The translations under genes and the position numbers were made by a program. Positions 28,781 through 36,370 of a DNA stretch of 64,000 bases are shown one piece after another. Position 1 is the stretch's first letter. Each line of letters starts with the position of its first letter. The notes beneath the pieces were generated by a model. It saw only the letters and a list, made by a program, of their open reading frames with translations, was not told the origin of the DNA and did not search any database. The stretch covers positions 186,001 through 250,000 of the forward strand of contig NZ_VOPZ01000003.1 in the NCBI RefSeq assembly GCF_010470665.1, given 5' to 3'. This stretch comes from Desulfovibrio sp. JC022 (GTDB taxonomy: Bacteria > Desulfobacterota > Desulfovibrionia > Desulfovibrionales > Desulfovibrionaceae).

Positions 28781-28820
28781 GAGAAAAATCATAAGTAGTT
28801 GAAATAAAAGGAGAAAGAAA

Positions 28821-30698
28821 ATGGCAGACCAAGCTAAAAGAGTAGCACTGCTCGGATTTGACTGCGCAATCCCCAAGAGACTCGAAGCTCTTATCGAGGA
28901 AGGCGCACTGCCCAACTTTAAAAAGTTCAAGGCTGAAGGGTCTTATATGACTGAAGGGTATAACATGCCCACAGTTACCCCTCCTTCCTGGGCTACCATC
29001 TGCACCGGCGCGTTCCCCCGCACTCACGGCGTAGAGGACTACTACTATTACAACGAAGGTGAGTCCCTTCACTTCTCCAAGTGCGTTCAGGCTTTCGGTT
29101 CCGAAATGCTGACAGCCCAGACTATCTGGGATGCATGGGATAAGGCCGGTAAAAAGTCTATTGTTGTCAACTACCCCACCTCCTGGCCTTCCAAAATGGA
29201 AAACGGCATCATGGTTCAGGGTGAAGGCCTTTCCGCTGCTGAGCACCGCTGGCAGATCGAAGGTTACGAACACAAGGAATGGCTCTGTGCTGAATCCTGC
29301 GTAGCTACCGATTTTTACCCCATCGGCGTTCAGGCCCGTTTCGAAGAAGCTGAAGGCTGGAAAAACATCCCTGAAGAAGTTGAAGATCAGGAACCTCTGG
29401 AAATGGTCATTCCCATGGAATTCGGCCATGCCATGGATCCCCTCAAGCCTCAGACCTGGTACGGCCTGACCTGGGAATCCGATGATGACGGTTATGACAT
29501 CTTCGCACTTTGTCCTGAAAAAGATTTCTCTAAAGCATTCTTCACCATCAAGTTGAAAGAGTGGAGTGATGTTGTTGAGCATCAGTTCCCCATTGAATCT
29601 GACGGTCGCATCGAGCCCGGTTACTTCCGCTGCAAGCTGATGGAACTCTCCGATGACGGTGATGATTTCAAACTCTACATTTCCGGTATCAACGGAACCA
29701 AGGGCTACTGCGCACCCGCAGACGCTCTCAAGAACGTAGACTTCACCAAAAACATCCTCGCCAATGACATGGGTTTTGTCGGTCACGCTAACGGTATCAT
29801 CGATGATGAAACCATCATTGAACTTGCTCAGTTCCATTCCGAATGGCTCACCGAAGTCCTGACTACCCTCATGAAGGATAACCCGGATTGGGATCTGGTC
29901 TACATGCATACCCACCTCATCGACTGGTTCTACCACGGTTTCCTCGACCAGATGGACAGCGATGACGAAGCAGTTCGCGAACATGCCATGAACCTTGAGC
30001 GTGCCATCTACCAGATCGAGGACAAATACCTCGGCATCATGATGGAAGCTATGCCCGAAGATACGCTGACCTGCCTGATCTCCGACCACGGTGCAACACC
30101 TATCGGACCGATCCTCAACACAGCAGAAGCACTGAAACAGGCCGGCCTGACCGCTTATGAAGCTCGTGAAGGCGACGGTAACTTCTTTGATGAGTCCGAA
30201 GGCTTCAACTACGAACTCATCCCTGAGAAATCCAAGGCTGTGCCCCAGCGTTACATGTTCGTCTACGTAAACCTCAAATCCAAGTACCCCGGCGGTATTG
30301 TTGAGGACGAAGATTACGAAAAAGTACGTAACGAAATCATTGATGCTCTCTACGACTACAAACACCCCGAAACCGGTGAGCGTCCGGTTATGTGCGCCAT
30401 CCCCAAAGAAGACGCGAAAGTCTTCGGCATGGGCGGCGAGCAGGCCGGTGACGTTGTATACGTTCTCAAGCCTGAATACATGGCTGAGCACGGCTACGGG
30501 TTCCCCACCGGTGAATCCGGATGCGGTTCCCTGAAGAACGTCATGATGTGGCGTGGCCCCGGCGTTAAGCAGGGTTATGTTTACGACCGTCCCCGCTGGC
30601 TGGCCGACGTTGTACCTACTTTCTGCCACGCAACCGGCAACCCGGTTCCCGCAGATACCGAAGGTGCAATCTGCTACCAGATCTTCGAAGATAAATAA
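28821..30698 (+). CDS. Alkaline-phosphatase-superfamily phosphodiesterase/nucleotide-pyrophosphatase-like enzyme
   Basis: The 625-residue cytoplasmic protein (no signal peptide) has the type I phosphodiesterase/NPP plan: metal ligand in LLGFD14, the nucleophile region PTVTPPSWATICTG (Thr about 53), HTHLIDWFYHG (about 364-374) and SDHGA (about 419-423), with a further C-terminal metal His region. The Thr nucleophile and lack of CxPxR argue against a sulfatase. It may hydrolyse a phospho- or sulfo-ester of the compound brought in by the BCCT carrier; that is inference. GGAG lies before the ATG. Codon bias is as strong as in the transporter gene. Confidence 0.8.
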   Translation: MADQAKRVALLGFDCAIPKRLEALIEEGALPNFKKFKAEGSYMTEGYNMPTVTPPSWATICTGAFPRTHGVEDYYYYNEGESLHFSKCVQAFGSEMLTAQTIWDAWDKAGKKSIVVNYPTSWPSKMENGIMVQGEGLSAAEHRWQIEGYEHKEWLCAESCVATDFYPIGVQARFEEAEGWKNIPEEVEDQEPLEMVIPMEFGHAMDPLKPQTWYGLTWESDDDGYDIFALCPEKDFSKAFFTIKLKEWSDVVEHQFPIESDGRIEPGYFRCKLMELSDDGDDFKLYISGINGTKGYCAPADALKNVDFTKNILANDMGFVGHANGIIDDETIIELAQFHSEWLTEVLTTLMKDNPDWDLVYMHTHLIDWFYHGFLDQMDSDDEAVREHAMNLERAIYQIEDKYLGIMMEAMPEDTLTCLISDHGATPIGPILNTAEALKQAGLTAYEAREGDGNFFDESEGFNYELIPEKSKAVPQRYMFVYVNLKSKYPGGIVEDEDYEKVRNEIIDALYDYKHPETGERPVMCAIPKEDAKVFGMGGEQAGDVVYVLKPEYMAEHGYGFPTGESGCGSLKNVMMWRGPGVKQGYVYDRPRWLADVVPTFCHATGNPVPADTEGAICYQIFEDK

Positions 30699-30742
30699 TA
30701 TTTGACCCCCCATGGGTCATTCACACCTGATTCCGCTTAAGC

Positions 30743-30778
30743 GGTGTGGTTTAGCCTCCTAGTAATAAACCACACCGC
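30743..30778 (+). other. Intra-operon GC-rich hairpin
   Basis: GCGGTGTGGTTTA (30742-30754) faces TAAACCACACCGC (30767-30779) around a 12-nt loop, in a 210-base gap between the phosphodiesterase and the sulfur-relay genes. More GC-rich pairing follows (about 30790-30830). There is no T-tail, so mRNA processing or differential stability seems more likely than termination. Confidence 0.5.
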
Positions 30779-30908
30779 CAGCGGGGCCCGGAGTCAACGG
30801 AACTTCGGCCCGTTCGGCACGGACCCCGGAAGAAGGTGGTTCATTATCTTAAAACAGCCCGTGACTTTGCTGAGCAAGGTGCGGGTAAAATAAATGGAGA
30901 ACAGCATA

Positions 30909-31190
30909 ATGCTCTTTTTCGTAAACAAGCCTGAAGAGAGAGTCCTTGAGCGCATCGCGCTTGTCGGTGGCGATGAGGACAAGGCCCTGCTTCTGGTCGG
31001 TGATGCCGTAACCTTCGGCACTGCCCACTGGGAAGAAAAACTCGAAGATATGGATGTGGAAGACATTTACGTGGCTAAAGATGCCGTGGATGGACGCAAC
31101 ATCGAACTCAGCGACAACTGTGAAGTGGTGGATTACGGCGAAATGGTCGACCTGCTGCTGGGCAGTGATGAAAAAGTCGTATCGCTTTAA
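30909..31190 (+). CDS. TusB/DsrH-like sulfur-relay subunit
   Basis: The ATG at 30909 gives MLFFVNKP, like the MLH..N/R.SP start of TusB/DsrH, and has GGAGA 8 bases upstream; 30894 is an alternative start. The 93-residue product contains the ALLLVGDAV segment where DsrH has LLLxxDGV. TusB/DsrH is a small subunit of the TusBCD/DsrEFH heterohexamer that passes persulfide sulfur. It is followed by DsrE-like and DsrF-like genes, so the full trio is present, although no DsrC/TusE gene is adjacent. Confidence 0.68.
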   Translation: MLFFVNKPEERVLERIALVGGDEDKALLLVGDAVTFGTAHWEEKLEDMDVEDIYVAKDAVDGRNIELSDNCEVVDYGEMVDLLLGSDEKVVSL

Positions 31191-31202
31191 GGAGAATGTG
31201 AG

Positions 31203-31601
31203 ATGTCCAAGACCCTGACTATCATGCTTATGTCCGGTTCCGCTGAGAACGAAGACGCCCAGTTTGCAACAAATCTCGCAGAAGCGGCTCTTGAAAAAGG
31301 TCACAAAGTCCAGATGTATCTTTTCGGCAATGCCGTAAATATTTCTAAACAGGAAGTGCCCATCGAAGGCGATTTGCATATCGCACCCAGACTTGTTGAT
31401 CACATTGAACCGACAAAGAATTTCGAACGCATTGCCCGGTTGACTGAAAAAGGTGCGGATATTTCCACCTGCCATACCAACGAGCATGCCCGCGGCATTG
31501 AATCCAAGGAATACGTTGACGGAGTTAAATGGGGCGATGTCGGCGGCTCTTTCACCAAATATCTCATGACCTCGGACGTAATGCTGTCCATCGGTCACTA
31601 G
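31203..31601 (+). CDS. TusD/DsrE-like sulfur-transfer subunit with conserved Cys
   Basis: The 132-residue DsrE-fold protein starts LTIMLMSGSAENEDAQFATNLAEAALEKGHKV. Its ADISTCHTNEHARGI segment places a Cys (about 91) where TusD/DsrE carries the persulfide-accepting Cys in a CxxxxxRG context. The end (FTKYLMTSDVMLSIG) also fits the family. It is predicted to be the catalytic subunit of a DsrEFH-like complex with its neighbours. It starts 12 bases after the TusB-like gene with AGGAG upstream. Confidence 0.75.
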   Translation: MSKTLTIMLMSGSAENEDAQFATNLAEAALEKGHKVQMYLFGNAVNISKQEVPIEGDLHIAPRLVDHIEPTKNFERIARLTEKGADISTCHTNEHARGIESKEYVDGVKWGDVGGSFTKYLMTSDVMLSIGH

Positions 31602-31611
31602 GAGGAAGATC

Positions 31612-31944
31612 ATGATCAATTCCGCATGTCTGATCGTATCCAAACCCCTTGGTGTGGAGCTTTCCGCTCTCGGTATCCGCACCGCATGGGCCTGCCACCA
31701 GAACGGCTTTGAATGCAAGCTGGTCTTCTCTGAAGAAGGCGTCTGGTGTCTGACTGAAAATCCCGGCTACCACACTTCCATGATCAATGATTTCATCGGC
31801 GAAGACGGCGAAGTCGTTTGTATTCGTGAAGATCTCGAGAAGCGCGGTATCGATGAAGATGCGCTGGTGGATGGCGTTGAAGTCATTGATGCCGAAGAAG
31901 TTGCCGAGATGTGTGAAGACTTCGAAACCGTCAACTATTTCTAA
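31612..31944 (+). CDS. TusC/DsrF-like sulfur-relay subunit
   Basis: The 110-residue protein matches the TusC/DsrF plan: an N-terminal strand and helix, a region with LVFSEEGVWCL, then VVCIREDLEKRGIDEDALVDGVEVIDAEEVAEMCEDFETV, like the DsrF end with its D-L-x-RGI and final aromatic. It lies 10 bases after the TusD-like gene with GGAGGAAG upstream. Together the three genes encode the subunits of an alpha2beta2gamma2 sulfur-relay complex. Confidence 0.68.
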   Translation: MINSACLIVSKPLGVELSALGIRTAWACHQNGFECKLVFSEEGVWCLTENPGYHTSMINDFIGEDGEVVCIREDLEKRGIDEDALVDGVEVIDAEEVAEMCEDFETVNYF

Positions 31945-31964
31945 AAGAATTTGAGGGAAGGAAT

Positions 31965-32396
31965 ATGTCCAAAGTAGAATTTGAACGTCTCGATGAAAAT
32001 CGCGATTCTTTTAAGGTCGGTGCCAAAGCTGTTCCTGAAATCATTATGGATTTCTCCAGCATCACCCCCGAAGAACGCAATCAGGAAAGCATGGGCTCCC
32101 GCATGCTCTGTGTTGCTGCACTGGCCTGCTTTTCCAACACATTTATCAACGCCCTTGAGCGTAACGGCGCAGTCGTAAAATCCATGAAAGGCTCTGCTGA
32201 AGCCTCCAAGGATAAAGACGAAGTCATGCGTACCCGCTACACCGAACTGGAAATTAATTTCGAAGTGGGCCTTGAAGAAAAGGATCGCGAAATCTTCGAA
32301 ACCGTAAAAGACAATATGCTTAACGGTTCCCTGCTTACCTACTCTCTCGAGGAAGGCATGGAAGTGGACTACAACCTGTCCATGGTAGCTGTTTAG
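31965..32396 (+). CDS. OsmC-like protein
   Basis: The 143-residue protein resembles the OsmC/YhfA fold: an N-terminal strand pair, PEIIMDFSSITPEERNQES, and a helix MGSRMLCVAALACFSNTFINALERNG with two Cys residues spaced as in the central OsmC helix, followed by ELEINFEVGLEEKDREIFETV. OsmC proteins reduce organic peroxides or bind sulfur compounds through Cys thiols. In this operon it could handle a thiol or persulfide intermediate; this is inference. It is 20 bases after the TusC-like gene. Confidence 0.65.
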   Translation: MSKVEFERLDENRDSFKVGAKAVPEIIMDFSSITPEERNQESMGSRMLCVAALACFSNTFINALERNGAVVKSMKGSAEASKDKDEVMRTRYTELEINFEVGLEEKDREIFETVKDNMLNGSLLTYSLEEGMEVDYNLSMVAV

Positions 32397-32437
32397 TAAT
32401 TAAAATATAAGTAAGTTTAAATTTAGGAGAAAATAAA

Positions 32438-33019
32438 ATGGCAGATAAAAAAGTAATCCTCGTGGCTTGTGGCAGTGCAGCAGTTGACGCAGACGGCGCA
32501 GCTCTCAAGAAATTCATGAAAAAGACCGCAACCGTTGCTTCTTTTGACAACGACGGCGTTGTTGCTGCAGCTTCTGCAATTGAAGGCGCAGCTGTTGTTG
32601 CTCCCGAAGGCATCGCAAAAGTATTCGAAGAAGACGGCGCATACGCTGTTGTTGATCTCGGCGATGTAGACGGTGCTGCTCTTGAAGCCGCTGTTGCACA
32701 GATTTCCGATGCTGCTGACCGCCGCACCCTGATCGTCCTTGCTTGCAACGAAGGTCTCTACTTCGCAGGCCTCGGCATCAACAAAAAAGCAGGCAAAGTT
32801 GAGCGTTCCGCTACTGCTGCTGATATCATCGCAACCATCTGTTACGTTGCCGACCTGCTCGTTCCCGCAGACTGCACCGGCTCCGTCCTCTATCAGGTTC
32901 TCAAAGATCCCAACATGAAGATCAAGGAAGTAACCAAGCTCAAAGAAGCTCTCGCACGTATGGAAGTTGCTCTGCAGCGTGACAACCGCGAGCCCTGGGA
33001 CAAGCACGACTGCGCCTAG
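32438..33019 (+). CDS. Protein of unknown function with an alkaline-phosphatase-superfamily-like C-terminus
   Basis: I do not recognise a named family for this 193-residue protein. Residues about 90-165 (RRTLIVLACNEGLYFAGLG, SATAADIIATICYVADLLVP, TGSVLYQVLK) resemble the C-terminal part of phosphodiesterases/sulfatases, including the neighbour at 28821 (LADVVPTFCHATGNPVPADTEG). The N-terminal Ala/Val-rich part lacks the catalytic Asp and Thr, so it is probably not an enzyme itself. It could be a partner or regulatory subunit. AGGAG precedes the ATG. It is the last gene before a terminator, with highly optimal codon use. Confidence 0.55.
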   Translation: MADKKVILVACGSAAVDADGAALKKFMKKTATVASFDNDGVVAAASAIEGAAVVAPEGIAKVFEEDGAYAVVDLGDVDGAALEAAVAQISDAADRRTLIVLACNEGLYFAGLGINKKAGKVERSATAADIIATICYVADLLVPADCTGSVLYQVLKDPNMKIKEVTKLKEALARMEVALQRDNREPWDKHDCA

Positions 33020-33161
33020 GCAGCCAGCCTATAAAGCACCATCTGCTGCGTAAAGTGAATTGTTAGCGAGTCTTCGAGCTTACAAGATCTTACCCCTGTG
33101 GGGTGCGCGCCTTGCATCTGACGCTTTCTCGACAGCCTAGGATGCATGTTTCGAAGAGTTT

Positions 33162-33195
33162 AAGAGGGCCGGAGTACTCCGGCCCTCTTGTAATA
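33162..33195 (+). terminator. Rho-independent terminator of the BCCT/sulfur-relay operon
   Basis: AAGAGGGCCGG faces CCGGCCCTCTT with an AGTACT-type loop, followed by a TG/T-rich stretch. It closes the operon before the DMT transporter gene. Confidence 0.85.
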
Positions 33196-33250
33196 TTTAG
33201 ATAACTGCCGTGAACTCAGGGGTGTGTCCACGGTAACGAGGGGTGAATTT

Positions 33251-34255
33251 ATGAGTACTGCGACCGCAGCAACTCTTGAAGGGTTGAAACTTAAGCAGGA
33301 CCTCGGTTTTGCAAAAAAAGGCCTTTTCTGGGCCTTGCTTTCCGGGATCACCTGGGGATTTGACGGGGTTGTTCTGGCCATGGCTTTCGGCATTGCCGCT
33401 TTTGCCGATGAAAGTGTCTGGCTGCTGGCCCCGCTGACCGTGGCCGGGCTGCATGATTGCTTTTCCGCTTTCTGGCTTTTTATCTACAATATTATTACCG
33501 GACGTATGAAGGAACTGGGCCGGACCCTGCGCAGTAAGTCCGCACGGCTGGTCATGCTCGGTGCGCTTTTCGGAGGCCCGGTGGCTATGTCCTGTTACTT
33601 TCTGGGAGCTAAATTTGCCGGGGCTGCATACGTGATGCCCATCACAGCTCTTTATCCGGCTGTTGCTTCCGTTTTTGCTTCCATTTTTCTTAAAGAACGC
33701 ATCTGCAAAAGGGCCTGGGTTGGGCTGGTCATGTGTATCGTGGGCGGTATCGTAATCGGCTACACCCCGCCTGAAGGTGCGGTGGGTTCTGAATTCTACC
33801 TCGGCATCATGCTCGCGCTGGTGGCTACTTTCGGTTGGGGCATTGAAGGCGTGCTGGCCACTTCCAGCATGGACTTCCTTGATCCCGCTGTTGCCCTCAA
33901 CGTGCGCCAGATTACTTCCGCATGTGTCTTCCTCGGTGTGGTCCTGCCCCTTGCCGGAGGCTGGGACATGATTGTGCCTGCTTTGACCAGCGAAGTTTCA
34001 TGGGTTTTTCCGGTGGCCGCATTTTCCGGTGCCCTTTCCTATCTCTGCTGGTACCGGGCCATGAACATGACTGGGGTTAGCCGGGCCATGGCCATCAACA
34101 TCACCTATTCCCTGTGGGGCATCTTTTTCAGTGCCCTGCTTACCGAGATTGAAATTACTACATCCCTGCTTATCGGGGCGGCCATCATCACCATCGGTAT
34201 GGTCATGGTTGTGGGGAATCCCAAAGACATGGTTAACCTCCGTAACGTGGACTAA
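33251..34255 (+). CDS. EamA/DMT-family transporter
   Basis: The ATG at 33251 follows GAGGGG; the upstream GTG at 33224 lacks a site. The 334-residue product has about ten transmembrane helices in two EamA repeats, with the family Pro-rich ends of repeats (ITALYPAVASVFASIFLKERI and the later NITYSLWGIFFSALLTEIE). DMT carriers export amino acids, purines and other metabolites. It sits between the sulfur-relay operon and its putative regulator, so it may export a product of that pathway. Substrate cannot be read from sequence. Confidence 0.85.
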   Translation: MSTATAATLEGLKLKQDLGFAKKGLFWALLSGITWGFDGVVLAMAFGIAAFADESVWLLAPLTVAGLHDCFSAFWLFIYNIITGRMKELGRTLRSKSARLVMLGALFGGPVAMSCYFLGAKFAGAAYVMPITALYPAVASVFASIFLKERICKRAWVGLVMCIVGGIVIGYTPPEGAVGSEFYLGIMLALVATFGWGIEGVLATSSMDFLDPAVALNVRQITSACVFLGVVLPLAGGWDMIVPALTSEVSWVFPVAAFSGALSYLCWYRAMNMTGVSRAMAINITYSLWGIFFSALLTEIEITTSLLIGAAIITIGMVMVVGNPKDMVNLRNVD

Positions 34256-34266
34256 GGAGAATTGAT

Positions 34267-34542
34267 ATGAATATGCAGATTCAGAAGCCGCTTAAGCTGT
34301 ACATTGCCGATCTTTTCGGTAACGGCGAACCCCTTGATGTAAAAGGGATTCATGAACTGGTCAGCGCCTATTATCCCGGTGAAAAGTATTGTTCTGTGAG
34401 TACCATTGCCGAGCATCTTAAATCCCTGAAAGCCGTAGGTCTTCTTCATGAGGAAGGGTCCTATGTGGATGATGGTGGTGAGCTGGTATCCGTATACCGT
34501 ATTTCAGAATACGGATTGGATAAGCTTCATAAAGCGCAATAG
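34267..34542 (+). CDS. Small winged-helix DNA-binding protein
   Basis: The 91-residue protein fits a winged helix: KGIHELVSAYYPGEKYCSVSTIAEHLKSLKAVGLLHEEGSYV holds a recognition-helix-like segment followed by a wing, and ends with YRISEYGLDKL. It starts 11 bases after the DMT gene with AAGGAG upstream, and is followed by a terminator. It may regulate the transporter gene; no ligand domain is present. Confidence 0.6.
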   Translation: MNMQIQKPLKLYIADLFGNGEPLDVKGIHELVSAYYPGEKYCSVSTIAEHLKSLKAVGLLHEEGSYVDDGGELVSVYRISEYGLDKLHKAQ

Positions 34543-34547
34543 TTATA

Positions 34548-34584
34548 GGCGGCTGACTTCATTAAAGAGTCAGCCGCCTTTTTG
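34548..34584 (+). terminator. Rho-independent terminator after the DMT/winged-helix pair
   Basis: GGCGGCTGAC faces GTCAGCCGCC with an AT-rich loop, followed by TTTTT. It isolates the pair from the downstream activator gene. Confidence 0.92.
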
Positions 34585-34662
34585 ATTATTATATTGCGTA
34601 CATTAGTGTATGCTTTTTTTACTTGCACTAAACTGCTTTGGGACATAAGTGTCGCCAAAACA

Positions 34663-34678
34663 ACGACACAACTGTCGT
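34663..34678. promoter_or_regulatory. Palindromic operator upstream of the sigma-54 activator gene
   Basis: ACGACA-CAAC-TGTCGT is a perfect 6-4-6 palindrome of the same type as 26805-26820. It lies 27 bases before the start codon of the activator at 34705, which suggests autoregulation. Confidence 0.7.
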
Positions 34679-34704
34679 GCAGTCCTGTAGGTGGAGGGGT
34701 TAGC

Positions 34705-36174
34705 ATGAGCAAACCGACATATGATGAGCTTCTTGAGCAATGCCGCAGTTTTGAGGAGCAGATCAAAATTTCCAGAGAAACAGCGAAAGAGTTGCAGGAA
34801 AGTAAACTGCAACTGACCCGCCTTTTTAACAACCTTCCGGGAATGGTTTACCGTTGTTCACTTGACGATAATAACCATCCGACACTCGATTTTGTCAGCA
34901 AGGGGAGCAGTGATCTTTTCGGAGTCGCACCGGAATTTTTTACAGATCAGCATACCAATGTCATGGAAACTCTGGCCCATCCGGATGACCTTTCCTCTAT
35001 GCGTAAAGAGCAGAATGCCGCCATCCTGAACCATCGATCCTACAAGCTTCTTTACCGGGTCTGTCTTGATTCAGATCGCCAGAAGTGGATTTGGGATCAG
35101 GGCGAATGCCTTTATGATGAAGATGGTAATCCTTCCGTTCTTGAAGGGATCATGGTTGATGTCAGTGCCCAGAAATTACGTGAATACGAACTCATGCAGG
35201 AAAACCAGAATTTGCGGGGGACCCTTGAGGATCGTTTTAAGTTCGGGAGCATCATCGGAAAAAGCAACGGCATGCGCGAGGTTTTCAAGCTGATCATGAA
35301 GGCTGCCAAGCGCGACTCCAATGTGATCATCTTCGGTGAAACCGGGACCGGTAAGGATCTGGTGGCCCAGACCATTCATGAACAGAGTGGGTCCGAGGGG
35401 ACTTATGTCCCGGTCAACTGCGGGGCTATCCCGGCCAATCTGATGGAAAGTGAATTTTTCGGCCATGTGAAAGGTGCTTTTTCCGGCGCAACCTCCGATC
35501 GCCAAGGCTATCTGGCTGCTGCTGACGGGGGGACCCTGTTTCTTGATGAAGTGGGGGAGATTGATCTCGCCTTGCAGGTCAAGTTGTTGCGCGCTCTTGA
35601 GAGCAGACTTTATACCCCGGTGGGCGGAACCGAGCCGCGTTCTTCAAATTTCAGGCTCATTGCCGCTACAAACCGGGACCTCAGCGAGTTGGTCCGGCAG
35701 GGGTTGATGCGTTCGGATTTCTTTTTCCGTTTGCATGTTTTGCCCATCCATGTTCCGCCCCTGCGGGAAAGGATTGACGATCTACCGCTGCTCATTAATG
35801 AATTTATGTCCCGCTATCTGGGCCGGACAGATTCCCTGCCGCGCATTCCCGGTAAAATACGGGCAGCCATGGACCATCATCATTGGCCCGGCAATGTCCG
35901 CGAATTGCAGAACGTGCTGGAGCGTTACCTTACTTTTGGTGAAATGGTTTTCAGCGATTTGGGCATACATGCACCAGAATCAGGCCCGGATGTGGGGGAA
36001 GCTGTTAAGATGTTCGAGTCCGGATCAACTTTTTCTGAATCTGTTGAAGCCTTTGAAAGGCATGTTTTGCTTAAAGCACTTGAGCGTAATCATTGGAAAA
36101 AAGGTGCCACTTCCACAGAACTTGGCTTAAATATGCGTACCATGCAGCGAAAGCTTAAAAAATACGGGCTTTAA
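34705..36174 (+). CDS. PAS-domain sigma-54-dependent activator (enhancer-binding protein)
   Basis: The ATG at 34705 follows GGTGGAGGGG; the frame extends back to 34582 without a good site. The 489-residue protein has a short coiled coil, a PAS domain (about 35-160), an AAA+ domain with Walker A GETGTGKD (about 211-218), sigma-54 contact loop GAFSGA (257-262, a Ser variant of GAFTGA) and DGGTLFLDEVGE, and a C-terminal Fis-type helix-turn-helix (ERNHWKKGATSTELGLNMRTMQRKLKKYGL pattern). It probably binds the RCGACA-N4-TGTCGY sites around it and switches on the BCCT and DMT/YitT operons. The PAS ligand is unknown. Confidence 0.92.
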   Translation: MSKPTYDELLEQCRSFEEQIKISRETAKELQESKLQLTRLFNNLPGMVYRCSLDDNNHPTLDFVSKGSSDLFGVAPEFFTDQHTNVMETLAHPDDLSSMRKEQNAAILNHRSYKLLYRVCLDSDRQKWIWDQGECLYDEDGNPSVLEGIMVDVSAQKLREYELMQENQNLRGTLEDRFKFGSIIGKSNGMREVFKLIMKAAKRDSNVIIFGETGTGKDLVAQTIHEQSGSEGTYVPVNCGAIPANLMESEFFGHVKGAFSGATSDRQGYLAAADGGTLFLDEVGEIDLALQVKLLRALESRLYTPVGGTEPRSSNFRLIAATNRDLSELVRQGLMRSDFFFRLHVLPIHVPPLRERIDDLPLLINEFMSRYLGRTDSLPRIPGKIRAAMDHHHWPGNVRELQNVLERYLTFGEMVFSDLGIHAPESGPDVGEAVKMFESGSTFSESVEAFERHVLLKALERNHWKKGATSTELGLNMRTMQRKLKKYGL

Positions 36175-36187
36175 TTAGCTGTAAAAT

Positions 36188-36222
36188 ACGACAACTGTAG
36201 CGCGTTGCGACAATGTTGTCGT
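36188..36222. promoter_or_regulatory. Tandem operator sites upstream of the DMT/YitT operon
   Basis: GCGACA-ATGT-TGTCGT (36207-36222) differs in one base from the BCCT-operon site at 26805. An imperfect copy, ACGACA-ACTG-TAGCGC, lies at 36188-36203. They stand about 135-170 bases upstream of the sigma-54 promoter at 36355. Confidence 0.68.
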
Positions 36223-36261
36223 AAATTAAAAAATCACATAAATTAAGGCGTTTTACGCAAT

Positions 36262-36305
36262 AAAAGCGAAAGAAGGCGACAGTAATGTCGCCTTCTTTCG
36301 CTTTT
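36262..36305 (+). terminator. Terminator of the activator gene whose apex is an operator match
   Basis: A 20-nt-arm palindrome (AAAAGCGAAAGAAGGCGACA and its complement) has a GTAA loop and a CTTTTAT tail. Its centre, GCGACA-GTAA-TGTCGC (36276-36291), is a perfect match to the 16-bp operator. It lies about 65-80 bases upstream of the sigma-54 promoter at 36355. Confidence 0.75.
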
Positions 36306-36354
36306 ATACACTGTAGTGTCTATAAAGATTAAATATATCAGTATGTTAATAGAG

Positions 36355-36370
36355 TGGCACACCATATGCT
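36355..36370 (+). promoter_or_regulatory. Sigma-54 (-24/-12) promoter of the DMT/YitT operon
   Basis: TGGCAC-ACCAT-ATGCT has an ideal -24 box and GG-N10-GC spacing (GG 36356-36357, GC 36368-36369). It is downstream of the operator sites at 36188-36291 and about 390 bases before the DMT start codon. Confidence 0.78.

Noticed and set aside
28821-30698. Sulfatase assignment for the phosphodiesterase-like gene
   Set aside because: The CxPxR formylglycine site of sulfatases is missing; a Thr nucleophile of the phosphodiesterase type is present instead.
28659-30713. 684-codon open frame on the minus strand, antisense to the phosphodiesterase gene
   Set aside because: The plus-strand gene has clear catalytic motifs and a ribosome site. 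The antisense frame has no family match and arises from the strong codon bias of the real gene.
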